Positions 36,549 to 45,450 of a stretch of DNA of 64,000 nucleotides are shown here, piece by piece. Numbering within the stretch: the stretch's first letter is position 1; the number at the start of each line of letters is the position of its first letter. This DNA comes from Scytolyngbya sp. HA4215-MV1 (GTDB taxonomy: Bacteria; Cyanobacteriota; Cyanobacteriia; Leptolyngbyales; Leptolyngbyaceae): positions 310,001 to 374,000 of the forward strand of contig JAHHIA010000003.1 of assembly GCA_019359045.1 (NCBI GenBank), read 5' to 3'. A program made the translations under genes and the position numbers. The notes under the pieces were generated by a model. The model ran no database searches, was not told where the DNA came from, and worked only from the letters and a program-made list of their open reading frames with translations.

Positions 36549-39500
36549 ATGCAATCTCCACTGCAATACCTCAGAAAAATACTCAGTGCTAAGCCTTCGC
36601 ACCAGTTGGAAACAAGCCCACATAAATCGATGAAACTAGGGCGCTGGCATCAACCTTCACGATGGGTTCGGTATAGTTTTGAGGTTGTATTGTTCACCAG
36701 TACTTTTTTGTTGCCTTTGAGTCTGCTCAATCCTCAAGCAGTTCGTGCTGCATGCAGTGCGGGCACAATTACCCGCGTGTCTGCACCTATTTTGTATATT
36801 GATACTGGGATTACGCCGGCACCCAGAGGTATGCATGTTGGCTATCGGATTACCAACACCAGTGGTGCCGCTTATTCGGATTTGTGGGTCAAGTTGGAAA
36901 GCTTTACCGGAGGTGTCGTCTCTCTGGGACCCAATGAAGACGGCATTATGCATGTGGGACCTCTGGCAAATGGTGCCAGCAAGATGGTGTACTTTTTTGT
37001 CACCGCTACTGGAGCAACTGCAACCGCTCAAACCCATACGGTTAGTCTGTATGCTACTCGCCCTGATCTGGCAGGTAGTTCTCTTTGTGGCAGCCCATTT
37101 CCCCTGACGGTAGAAGAAACGATCAAAGCGGTTGCCAACAAAATTGTTACCAGTACGGCTGGACCCAATCCACCAGAGTTAGGTGGAATCATGACTATGA
37201 CGATTACGGGACAAACCGGAACGATCGGTGCTGCCGGGATTTTTGCGGTGTCGCCTGCTTCCTATCTAGATTGGCCCGCCAATTCCTATCAATTGGTGGG
37301 AACGCAAATTACTATGTCAGGTGGCAACACCACTAGTTTTACAGATGTTCTCTATGGTTCCGGTTTAAATAGCCCTGCGACAGATTACACGATCGTTTAT
37401 ACTTTTGTGGCAACGGGTTCAACTGCTGCTCCAACTACCGTCAGCCCAATTAGCGAAATCAGTAGCGGCACCCAGATCAAACACAATGATACAGGTAGTG
37501 GTACTCTGGCTGCCATTCAGCCCACCGCCAACAAAACTACCATCAGTGGCAAAACTGCCAGCCCCAGCATCTTACCAACAGGCGGCGTAGTCACTTACAC
37601 CGTTACCTTAAACAATGCTGGAGCCGTGGATGTCACGTTGGATGACATTACCGATATTCTGCCTTCCAGCCCTGCCAACGTCACCTACACCGCAGGGTCT
37701 GCTAAATTTAATGGGGTGACGATAGCTGATCCTAAAATAACCGGACAAACTTTAACCTTCCTGGGACTGTTTACGATTCCGGCTGGCACGAGCCGCACGT
37801 TGACTTATCAGGCAAATGTGCCAGGCACGCTGGGTAGCTATACCAATCAAGTAGTTGCTCACATTGGTAACACCCAAATTGATACTACGACCAATACCGG
37901 CGACAATGCTCCTGCTACTGCTACCGTCAGTGTCGGTAATGCGGATGTAGTTGTCACTAAGACAGGACCGGCAACTGTTGCTGCGGGGAGTAACTTCACC
38001 TATAGCATTACAGCCACCAACAATGGTCCAGCAGCAGCGGCAAATGTTGTTCTTAAGGATACATTACCTGCCGGAGCGACGTTTGTCAGTGCGACCAATG
38101 GCGGTACATTAGCCAGCGGAGTGGTAACTTGGCCTACCATTGCCAGTTTAGCCAGTGGTGCCAGTGTGACTTATCAAGTAACGGTTCAGGCACCTGCTAG
38201 TGGTACATTGCTCAATACTGCTTCCAGTACATCGACTACAGCGGATGCTAACCCAGCAAATAATAATGGTAGCTTGCCTGCATCCCAGGTAAGTACGACG
38301 GTGACCCCCTCTGCTGACTTGTCGCTCACTAAAACCCATGGTGGTTCGTTCACCGTGGGACAAAACGCTACTTATACGTTGACGGTTGCTAACACGGGTC
38401 CCTCTACTGCGTCTAGCCCGATTACTGTCACTGATACTCTCCCAGCAGGACTCACCTTTGTCTCAGGAAGTGGAACAGGCTGGATTTGTAATGCAGTTGG
38501 GCAAACAGTGACCTGTACCAATCCTAATTCGCTGGCTTCGGGAGCCAATTCGACGATTTTGCTCACGGTCGCAGTAGGGGCAAGCGCATCTCCCAGCGTT
38601 ACTAATACTGCAATGGTTTCCAGTACCACCAGTGATCCAACCCCGGCAAATAATACTGCTACCGACCCGACAGCAGTGACTCCGGCTGCCGACTTAAGTA
38701 TTACGAAAACTGATGGACAAACCAGCACCACACCAGGGAGTCCCATTTCTTACACCATCACGGTCACCAACAATGGTCTGAGTACGGTCAATAGTGTCAC
38801 CGTTACAGATGCAGTGCCTGCTTCGATTCAGTCTCCCGTCTTTACCCCAAGTACCGGCAGCTACAACAGCGGCACTGGAGCATGGACAGGCTTGAACCTA
38901 GCTGCTGGACAAAGCATCACCTTAACTATAAGTGGTACGGTTTCAACCTCAGCATCAGGAACCATTACCAACACGGCAACGGTTGCGCCTTCATCTGGCA
39001 CAATCGATCCTACTCCTGCAAACAACAGTGCAACGGATATCACCACGATCACAGCGTCAGCAGATCTGAGCATCACCAAAACTGATGGCAAAACTAGCAT
39101 CACACCCGGCAGTCCCACTGCCTATACCATTACTGTTACTAACAATGGTTCCAGCACGGTCAATAGTGTCACTGTTACAGATACCGTGCCTGCTTCGATT
39201 CAGTCTCCTGTCTTTACCCCCAGTATCGGTAGCTACAACAGCAGCACCGGAGCTTGGACAGGTTTGAACCTGGCAACCGGGCAGAGTATTGTCTTGACTG
39301 TGAGTGGTACAGTGGCCACCTCTGCAACGGGAACCATTACCAATACGGCAACGGTTACGCCTCCGACTGGCACAGCGGATAGCAACAATACCAACAATAG
39401 TGCAACTGATACTACGACTATTACATCGATTGCTGATCTTAGGCTAACTAAAACGGTAGATGTTCCGGTACCAGCAGTTGGAGCAACAATCACCTATACC

Positions 39501-40361
39501 GTGAGAGTGACCAATGTGGGTCCCAGTGATGCAACAAATGTTGCTGTGCAAGATTTGTTGCCCGCAGGCTTAACCTTTTCATCTGCAACTCCCAGTCAGG
39601 GTAGCTATGACAACACAACAGGACTTTGGACGGTAGGCACGATCGCCGATGGCAGTAATGCCGCATTGCAAATTGCGGCGATTGTCAACACAAGCGAACT
39701 TATCACTAATACCGCAGAGGTGTCGGCATCTGATCAAATCGATCCAAACTCTACCCCAAACAACCAGATTTCGGGTGAAAACGATCAAGCTAGCGTCTCG
39801 ATTCCCTTTGCGCCACCTCATCTACAACTCATCAAACGTATTACTTCAATCAACGGAGTTTCGTTATCAACTGTGATGGATGATCCGACCTCAACGGCTG
39901 ATAACGCGGCTAACTGGCCTCTGCCCCTTGATGTAACCAGTGGAATCAGTTCCTATTTACGAGGAGTGATTGATGGTGGCACGGTTCAACCAGGCGATAT
40001 CCTGGAATACACTATTTACTTTTTGTCGGATGGTGGGACAGCAGCAACGAATATTCAACTTTGCGACTTGGTGCCTGCAAACAGCACGTTTGTTCCAAAT
40101 TCGTTTGCGAGTATGCCGGAGTCGGGGATTGCGTTAGCGATCGGTGCAGTCACTACCAATTTAACAAACGTCCCAGATAGTGACGGAGGTGAGTACTTTG
40201 TGCCAGGTTCGACCCCTTCAGCCAATTGCTCTGCTGCCAACACCAATGGTGCAGTAGTGGTCAAGATTGTTTCTAGTCCAACGAATTTGCCCAATGCAAC
40301 TGCACCCGGTGTGCCTGCGAACTCCTACGGGTTTATTCGCTTCCGTGCTCGGGTGAAGTAG
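36549..40361 (+). CDS. Exported giant DUF11 tandem-repeat protein (1270 aa)
   Basis: A signal peptide with an unusually long basic leader (hydrophobic core FEVVLFTSTFLLPLSLL, cleavage after AVRA). After an N-terminal region and one diverged unit come five tandem DUF11 units of 124-125 residues starting at bases 37941, 38313, 38688, 39060 and 39432, each beginning AD(L/V)-x-(L/I/V)-TKT and holding TVTDTxPA. A distinct last domain starts near 39813 (PPHLQLIKRITSINGV) and ends YGFIRFRARVK. ATG 36549 has TAGGA 8 bases upstream; ATG 36525 is the alternative. Probably a long extracellular fibre-like stalk; that is inference. Confidence 0.85.
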   Translation: MQSPLQYLRKILSAKPSHQLETSPHKSMKLGRWHQPSRWVRYSFEVVLFTSTFLLPLSLLNPQAVRAACSAGTITRVSAPILYIDTGITPAPRGMHVGYRITNTSGAAYSDLWVKLESFTGGVVSLGPNEDGIMHVGPLANGASKMVYFFVTATGATATAQTHTVSLYATRPDLAGSSLCGSPFPLTVEETIKAVANKIVTSTAGPNPPELGGIMTMTITGQTGTIGAAGIFAVSPASYLDWPANSYQLVGTQITMSGGNTTSFTDVLYGSGLNSPATDYTIVYTFVATGSTAAPTTVSPISEISSGTQIKHNDTGSGTLAAIQPTANKTTISGKTASPSILPTGGVVTYTVTLNNAGAVDVTLDDITDILPSSPANVTYTAGSAKFNGVTIADPKITGQTLTFLGLFTIPAGTSRTLTYQANVPGTLGSYTNQVVAHIGNTQIDTTTNTGDNAPATATVSVGNADVVVTKTGPATVAAGSNFTYSITATNNGPAAAANVVLKDTLPAGATFVSATNGGTLASGVVTWPTIASLASGASVTYQVTVQAPASGTLLNTASSTSTTADANPANNNGSLPASQVSTTVTPSADLSLTKTHGGSFTVGQNATYTLTVANTGPSTASSPITVTDTLPAGLTFVSGSGTGWICNAVGQTVTCTNPNSLASGANSTILLTVAVGASASPSVTNTAMVSSTTSDPTPANNTATDPTAVTPAADLSITKTDGQTSTTPGSPISYTITVTNNGLSTVNSVTVTDAVPASIQSPVFTPSTGSYNSGTGAWTGLNLAAGQSITLTISGTVSTSASGTITNTATVAPSSGTIDPTPANNSATDITTITASADLSITKTDGKTSITPGSPTAYTITVTNNGSSTVNSVTVTDTVPASIQSPVFTPSIGSYNSSTGAWTGLNLATGQSIVLTVSGTVATSATGTITNTATVTPPTGTADSNNTNNSATDTTTITSIADLRLTKTVDVPVPAVGATITYTVRVTNVGPSDATNVAVQDLLPAGLTFSSATPSQGSYDNTTGLWTVGTIADGSNAALQIAAIVNTSELITNTAEVSASDQIDPNSTPNNQISGENDQASVSIPFAPPHLQLIKRITSINGVSLSTVMDDPTSTADNAANWPLPLDVTSGISSYLRGVIDGGTVQPGDILEYTIYFLSDGGTAATNIQLCDLVPANSTFVPNSFASMPESGIALAIGAVTTNLTNVPDSDGGEYFVPGSTPSANCSAANTNGAVVVKIVSSPTNLPNATAPGVPANSYGFIRFRARVK
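38688..39431 (+). repeat. Two adjacent near-identical 372-bp repeat units
   Basis: Units 38688-39059 and 39060-39431 of the DUF11 gene are the same length with no gaps, and about 80% of residues are identical by hand count. Shared stretches include SVTVTD, VPASIQSPVFTPS and TGAWTGLNLA. The flanking units are much more diverged, so this pair looks like the most recent duplication. Confidence 0.9.
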
Positions 40362-40603
40362 TTGCCTACAGGTTCAAGGTGGCGAAAAGATTGCTGGTAG
40401 TTTCTGTTGAGCAAAGCCTGTAAAACTGCTGGCAATCTATCGAGTCCTCAATCATTGGTGGAAAAAAGAGGCTTTGTGCAAAAGAGTTTCTTCAGAACGC
40501 TCTTTTACAATCCCAATAGGAGCGCGATCGCTGAAACTTGTTTAATGTGAAGTGGGCGGAATTGGCAAAAAGTTTGGAGCGCTATGAGGACAATCGATTT
40601 TGC

Positions 40604-41746
40604 TTATTTCTTTCTCTTCTCTGTGCCGTTGTTTGCGGTTTGCAAGGGTAGCTGAACCGTTGCCTGAGCCCAGCCTCCTTCACTCGTAATTTGAATTTTG
40701 CCTTGCATACGCCTAATTAATTGTTTGATCAAAGTTAAACCCAAGCCGCTGCCACCTTGCTGCCAGCAATCGCTACCGGGTACTCGATAAAATTCGTTAA
40801 ATAGATAGGCGATCGCTTCAAGGGGGATGTCCGCCTCATTACTGACTACCAACGTTGTTGGGGGAACTTCCGCTGTGTTTTCCATCAGTGGACTTCGATG
40901 GATTTCAAGAAAAATTTTGCCTTTGGGGGCGGTGTATTTACAAGCGTTATCGAGCAATTCTCCAACGATTCGTTGAAGATCTACTGAATCAACCAGGAGC
41001 GTTGGTAGGTAAGGTGGAACGTTAATTTGCAGCGATTGCTGACGTTCTTTTGCTTGCACCTGATAGGGCTCAATGCTGTTGGGCAACCAGTCTTGTAGTC
41101 TCAGAGCCTCCAAGCGCTGGGGACGAGAATTCGTTTTTAATTGTTGGAGTTCTAAAAGGTTGTTGATCAAGCCAATTTCACGCGAACATTCTGCTTGGAC
41201 TAATTCGACATAGCGTTGTTGTCGCTCTTGGGTCAGAAGGTTTTTGAGCATCTTGACGGCAACCAAGATGTTCGTCATCGGTGCACGCAGTTCATGCGAT
41301 GCGATGTTGAGGAATTCGTCTTTGTTAAGATTGTCTGCTTGCAACGTTTCAACTCGCTGTTGCAGATGTGCGATCGCGGCTTGTTTATTGAGTCGGGTGT
41401 TGATGGTTGCGAGTAAATCTTCTCGGGCAAAGGGTTTGGTCAGGTAATCGTCTGCTCCCAGATTCATGCCCTGGCGTAGATTGTCGAAAGACCCCAGTGC
41501 AGTCAAAAAGATGAATGGAATGAGTGCGGTCTTGGGTTCATTTCTTAATGTTGATAAAACTTCATAGCCATCCATGTCTGGCATCAAGATGTCACAAATG
41601 ATGAGGTGAGGATTTTCTGCCTGTGCCCGTTGAATGCCGATCTGTCCATTTTCTGCACCAATACTTTCAAATCCTTCCATTTCTAGGAGGTCAAGCAGAC
41701 TTTCTCGCAGATCACACTCATCTTCAATCAGCAGAATTTTAAACAT
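40604..41746 (-). CDS. Response regulator-histidine kinase hybrid
   Basis: A 380-aa cytosolic two-component protein with the receiver domain first: acidic pocket EDE at 8-10, phospho-acceptor Asp52 (ICDILMPDMDGYE) and Lys104 (LTKPF). A short coiled coil (LQQRVETLQADNL) leads to the HisKA domain with His151 (FLNIASHELRAPM) and the HATPase domain with N box ELLDNACKYT and G box GSGLGLTLIKQ. There is no sensor domain, so it probably takes phosphate from another kinase or a protein partner. It is a single gene, divergent from the lipoprotein gene and downstream of (facing) the surface-protein locus. Confidence 0.93.
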   Translation of the reverse strand: MFKILLIEDECDLRESLLDLLEMEGFESIGAENGQIGIQRAQAENPHLIICDILMPDMDGYEVLSTLRNEPKTALIPFIFLTALGSFDNLRQGMNLGADDYLTKPFAREDLLATINTRLNKQAAIAHLQQRVETLQADNLNKDEFLNIASHELRAPMTNILVAVKMLKNLLTQERQQRYVELVQAECSREIGLINNLLELQQLKTNSRPQRLEALRLQDWLPNSIEPYQVQAKERQQSLQINVPPYLPTLLVDSVDLQRIVGELLDNACKYTAPKGKIFLEIHRSPLMENTAEVPPTTLVVSNEADIPLEAIAYLFNEFYRVPGSDCWQQGGSGLGLTLIKQLIRRMQGKIQITSEGGWAQATVQLPLQTANNGTEKRKK

Positions 41747-41918
41747 TGCATCGTTGCTAGGAACGGTTTCTTTACGAATAGCATTCCCTGTCAGGTTGCA
41801 AAAGTAAAAAATGGGGAAGGCACCAATTTCTTAGAGGCGATCGAGGAATCGTGTGACGATCTAGTCGTGATGCGGCTTGGCAATGCAAAGATCAGGGCTT
41901 TTGCTGAACTAAAATTTC

Positions 41919-41953
41919 TAGTTATTTTTTAGAAAATTTCTAGAAAATAACTA
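41919..41953. promoter_or_regulatory. A/T-rich 35-bp inverted repeat in a divergent intergenic region
   Basis: Arms 41919-41935 and 41937-41953 match over 17 bases with one mismatch around a single central base. It lies in the 347-bp gap between the divergently transcribed hybrid kinase and lipoprotein genes, 173 bp from the former's start and 141 bp from the latter's. It may be an operator or a hairpin; I see nothing else in the gap. Confidence 0.55.
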
Positions 41954-42093
41954 AAGATAGAAGCGTTAGCAGGTTGTCCCCGTTAAACTGAGGGCTGTGC
42001 GTCTCGCAGTTATGGGTAGATTTTCTCGGTTATGAGGGCGTGATCGACGACACGCACATAATTGAGTAATCTTAATTTATCTAGGAGAATAAA

Positions 42094-42606
42094 ATGCTTT
42101 TTCCCAAGTGGCGTAGAGTGTTAGCTCCACTGTTTTTGTCGTTGTTACTGCTGATCAGCAGCTGTGCGCTGAAGCCTCCTTCGCCCTACGCTCAGGCTCA
42201 GCAAGAAAGTACACAACGCGGTGCCCAGCCAGCGATCGTTAAGAATGCTGAACAGGGCAGCAGTTTTAACCGATTTTTCCCAAAACCAGGTAACGGTTAT
42301 GAACGAGTTTTTACTCAGGAGAAAAAAGGCTTTGCAGAAGCCAAGCTCAAAAAAGAGGGTAAAGATTTAGCAATGTTGGCAATTTCTGACACGATCAGTT
42401 TGCCAAGTGCCTCTCAAAAGTTTCAGACCAGTTCTCAAAAAATTTCAGGCTATCCGGCGGTAGAGGTGGGTAATACTCAAACTGCTGTGTTAGTTGCCAA
42501 TCGCTATCAAGTCAAGGTGCTTTCTCGTAATCCTGCTTTTACCCAGAACGATCGGCAAGCATGGATTCAAAAATTTGACCTGAATGGACTGTCTAGACTG
42601 AAGTAA
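42094..42606 (+). CDS. Predicted lipoprotein (170 aa)
   Basis: An N-terminal type II signal peptide with hydrophobic core APLFLSLLLLISSC; the lipobox Cys is residue 24, so the mature protein is lipid-anchored. After a short Gln-rich linker the domain starts FNRFFPKPGNGYERVFTQEK and continues SGYPAVEVGNTQTAVLVANR and KVLSRNPAF. I do not recognise a named family, though the pattern is familiar from cyanobacterial lipoproteins. AGGAGA precedes the ATG. The 42635 gene follows 28 bases later. Confidence 0.8.
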   Translation: MLFPKWRRVLAPLFLSLLLLISSCALKPPSPYAQAQQESTQRGAQPAIVKNAEQGSSFNRFFPKPGNGYERVFTQEKKGFAEAKLKKEGKDLAMLAISDTISLPSASQKFQTSSQKISGYPAVEVGNTQTAVLVANRYQVKVLSRNPAFTQNDRQAWIQKFDLNGLSRLK

Positions 42607-42634
42607 ACCACCTAATCCAGGAGAGCACATTTGT

Positions 42635-43522
42635 ATGAGTAAACCCATTTTTGAGCTGGTGGATGAGTTGCCAACGGGTGGTATTACAGTGATGGCGCTG
42701 CGATCGCTCGATTTTGTGGTGCCGGGTCAATGGCAGAATTTAGTAGGATTCAATCACACCATTCAGACGGTGACGGGGGAAACAGATGAAAGCCTGATTC
42801 AGCAAATTGGCGAACGAGCTGTTCACCTCTATAACGATAAATCTCAAGGCTACCAGCGGGCACTTTGGCTCTATCAAACTGTGGATAGTGCTTCGGGTGC
42901 ACTAGGTGCAGCGGCAATGGCAAATAAGGTGGGACAGGATATTTCCTTTTTAGGATTCTTAGGGAATCTGACACCCAAGCCCGAAAAGGCGCAAAGCATT
43001 GATCTTTGCATTAAGTTGGTGGTTGAGTTGGTGGCTTTTTGCCAGATCAACGGGATTCCAGGCGATAGCATTGGGGACTTCTTAGCGGCTTTAGGAGACT
43101 ATAGCGGCGAATCGTTAATGCGGATGGCAGCGCTAGTTTGCTTTGATGGCTTAATTCCGCTAGGTCCTGATTTTATTTTGAAAGGACTCTCAACGATTCA
43201 GGGCACCAGTCCTGCTGAGCTAGAGCATAACCAAACCTTCCAAGGGGTTCGTGATCTAATTCCGGGTGGCAATGCAGCGGGTCAACTGGGTTTCATTACG
43301 CAAAGCTTTGATTCAGTCAAGGGTTGGATGGGGGATTTTGTGGCCTCGCGTGGGTTGACCCCAGAAACGGTGGTGGATCATCTAACGCAATTTGTCGAGA
43401 TCTCCAAAGATAAGCTAGATTATCTTGGTGCTTTTATGGACATTGCAGTGAAGTATTACAGCCATACTGGCACCCAAACGCTAGCCCGACGGTTAATTGA
43501 GCGGGCTGTGGCTGAGTTGTAG
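42635..43522 (+). CDS. Conserved hypothetical protein (295 aa)
   Basis: A soluble, mostly helical protein without a signal peptide. It starts SKPIFELVDELPTGGITVMA and contains NKVGQDISFLGFLGNLTPKP, NGIPGDSIGDFLAALGDYSG and CFDGLIPLGPDFILKG. No known domain recognised. AGGAGA lies 11 bases before the ATG. It probably forms an operon with the upstream lipoprotein and ends at a bidirectional terminator. Confidence 0.8.
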   Translation: MSKPIFELVDELPTGGITVMALRSLDFVVPGQWQNLVGFNHTIQTVTGETDESLIQQIGERAVHLYNDKSQGYQRALWLYQTVDSASGALGAAAMANKVGQDISFLGFLGNLTPKPEKAQSIDLCIKLVVELVAFCQINGIPGDSIGDFLAALGDYSGESLMRMAALVCFDGLIPLGPDFILKGLSTIQGTSPAELEHNQTFQGVRDLIPGGNAAGQLGFITQSFDSVKGWMGDFVASRGLTPETVVDHLTQFVEISKDKLDYLGAFMDIAVKYYSHTGTQTLARRLIERAVAEL

Positions 43523-43567
43523 TAACGATCAGGAACTCCGGATCAAAGTAGCACGAAGAAATCGACG

Positions 43568-43613
43568 AATCCACCCAACCCTTAAGTGCAAATTGCAGGC
43601 GGTTGGGTGGATT
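43568..43613. terminator. Bidirectional terminator
   Basis: A perfect 13-bp stem (43568-43580 with 43601-43613, 20-base loop) followed by TTGTTTTA. It lies between the convergent 42635 and 43618 genes, only 4 bases from the latter's stop. Confidence 0.85.
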
Positions 43614-43617
43614 TGTT

Positions 43618-45336
43618 TTACTTGGCAGATTTGAGTGCCAGGACGACTTCGAGGTGATTGGTGGTTTTGTTGGGCCAAAAGGCAGAAGCACCGATACCTT
43701 GGATGGAATTCAACATGGCGGCGGTTTGGGGGGGAATTGTATTGGGTTGAGCTGCTAGATTGCGGTTGACCAGTACCATTACCTTTTCCATGTCTATGTA
43801 GAAGTAGCCCATGTTGGGTTGGGGGAGTGAGGCGGTTGCATTTTTGAAGGTGGGACTGCCATCCAGGGGTTGCGTGGGCTTGGTTGAGATGGCGTCTACT
43901 AAGGGTTGCCCCATGGCGACAAATACTGAGTCTTGATCGAGCCAGCCATGTCCTAGCAAAACCCCTTGAGGGACTTGCCATTCAGTGACTTTTTTACCCT
44001 GGATATCACGTTCTGCTACTTTGACGGAGTTGCGTTTGGCAAAATTGTCGATTTTGGTGAGGGTGGCTTCTGCGGTTTTGCGATCGCTGGTATCAAACAC
44101 CATCACACCACCAAAGCCGATCGGAGCCAATAATCCCTGGTTTGAGGAAATCGCACCGATCGCAAATTCTCCATCCATCCATCCAAAGAGCTCCTTGTCC
44201 AAATCGATATCGGCGGCAGCTTTCAATTGTTGGCGAACCTGATTAAAGGTAGCAGCAGTGTTTTCATCGGACTTGGACTGCTCAGAGATTTGCTGCCAGT
44301 AATGGTTGATGCCCGCACCGCTGAGAAGTGCCATAGTCTCAGCCGGAAATTGGGAAACAATTTTGCCTGGGGCAGGTTTGTATTCAATTTTGGCGGTTTT
44401 GGGATCGATATTGGCGACGGCTTTGAAGCGGAGACCCTGATCGTCAACCCCAATTCCAGCGACGACAGATTGTACCTGTTTGAGTTGGCTGAGTCCCTGA
44501 GGAGAAATAGGGCTGCCTTTGGGATTGTTGGCAGCAAGTTGTTGAATGGCACTGGCGTAGTCGGGTAGGTAGATGCGAGCGAGGGGATTTTTGAGATCGA
44601 TCGCATCGGCTGCGAATAGGCTGGATGCGCCTGCTTTGCTGGCAAAAGAAGGTTGTCCTTTAGAGGTTTCGATCGCCTGTTCGACCCATTGTCTCTGAGG
44701 CGCTAGCACCAGATAGTCTTGGATGACCGCAGAGTAGGTGGGGCTACCTTTGCCTGTGAATTCAGCAATCTTAACGCCTTTATAATCGCTCTCTGTACTC
44801 TTCACCCCAGCCTGCGATTTCATTTTATTAGCAAATTTTAAGGCACTGACTTTGTCTTTAATGCCGACCACCAGTAGCAGATTGGGGGGAACGGGTTTAT
44901 CGGGCGTGGTTTGTTGAACGGGTTTGGCTGCTCCGGATGGGAGGGCGGCAATCATGACACTGCCAACCCAGGGTTTCACGTCTTTTTCAAAATCAACTTG
45001 CGATTCGGTCAAAAGTTTTTGTTGAAACTCTTTGAGGCTTGCTCCAAAGTATTTTTGTGCTTCAGGCGTGCCAAATTTCTGAAGTTTGGACCAGGTTGCA
45101 TCATCGGTCGAAATAAAACTTGTCATGATGGCATCGTCCGGTACAATCTTTGCACTTGCCATCGGACTAAACGCTTCTCCACTACTGCCGCTGCCTTTAA
45201 GGTACAGGTAGGTTGCTGCGCCCCCTGCGATGACCACGGTTGCCGCGATCGCAGGAATTAATAACGATTTTTTCCCAGGCATTGTTGTCATTATCCTTGG
45301 TTGTGAATGGTTGGGAGCGTCCTCATTGTGGGTCAT
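43618..45336 (-). CDS. DUF3352 family protein (572 aa), membrane-anchored
   Basis: One N-terminal transmembrane segment (LLIPAIAATVVIAGGAATYL) and a large non-cytoplasmic DUF3352 domain: IVPDDAIMTSFISTDDATWS, KLQKFGTPEAQKYFG, DVKPWVGSVMIAALPSG, and near the end ISTKPTQPLDG and MGYFYIDMEKVMVLVN. It is paralogous to the 46731 gene; the two share the PDDA/PQGA start of the domain, KFGTPE/EFGTPE and a PWVG motif. Function unknown. ATG 45291 (MTTMPGKK) with AAGGA just upstream is an alternative start. It is divergent from cofH. Confidence 0.85.
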   Translation of the reverse strand: MTHNEDAPNHSQPRIMTTMPGKKSLLIPAIAATVVIAGGAATYLYLKGSGSSGEAFSPMASAKIVPDDAIMTSFISTDDATWSKLQKFGTPEAQKYFGASLKEFQQKLLTESQVDFEKDVKPWVGSVMIAALPSGAAKPVQQTTPDKPVPPNLLLVVGIKDKVSALKFANKMKSQAGVKSTESDYKGVKIAEFTGKGSPTYSAVIQDYLVLAPQRQWVEQAIETSKGQPSFASKAGASSLFAADAIDLKNPLARIYLPDYASAIQQLAANNPKGSPISPQGLSQLKQVQSVVAGIGVDDQGLRFKAVANIDPKTAKIEYKPAPGKIVSQFPAETMALLSGAGINHYWQQISEQSKSDENTAATFNQVRQQLKAAADIDLDKELFGWMDGEFAIGAISSNQGLLAPIGFGGVMVFDTSDRKTAEATLTKIDNFAKRNSVKVAERDIQGKKVTEWQVPQGVLLGHGWLDQDSVFVAMGQPLVDAISTKPTQPLDGSPTFKNATASLPQPNMGYFYIDMEKVMVLVNRNLAAQPNTIPPQTAAMLNSIQGIGASAFWPNKTTNHLEVVLALKSAK

Positions 45337-45450
45337 AGCTCGCCCTTATTCACACAACACATTGATTCTTCTGCTTTCAGGATTCCCTGTAAAAATTAAG
45401 AGAAGTGTCCGGATCAATTGTTTTAAAAGTGTTCAACAAAATATTTTGTG

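Noticed and set aside
40480-40506. 7-bp stem between the surface locus and the hybrid kinase
   Set aside because: Stem is short and A/T-rich; a terminator is expected here but this one is not convincing.
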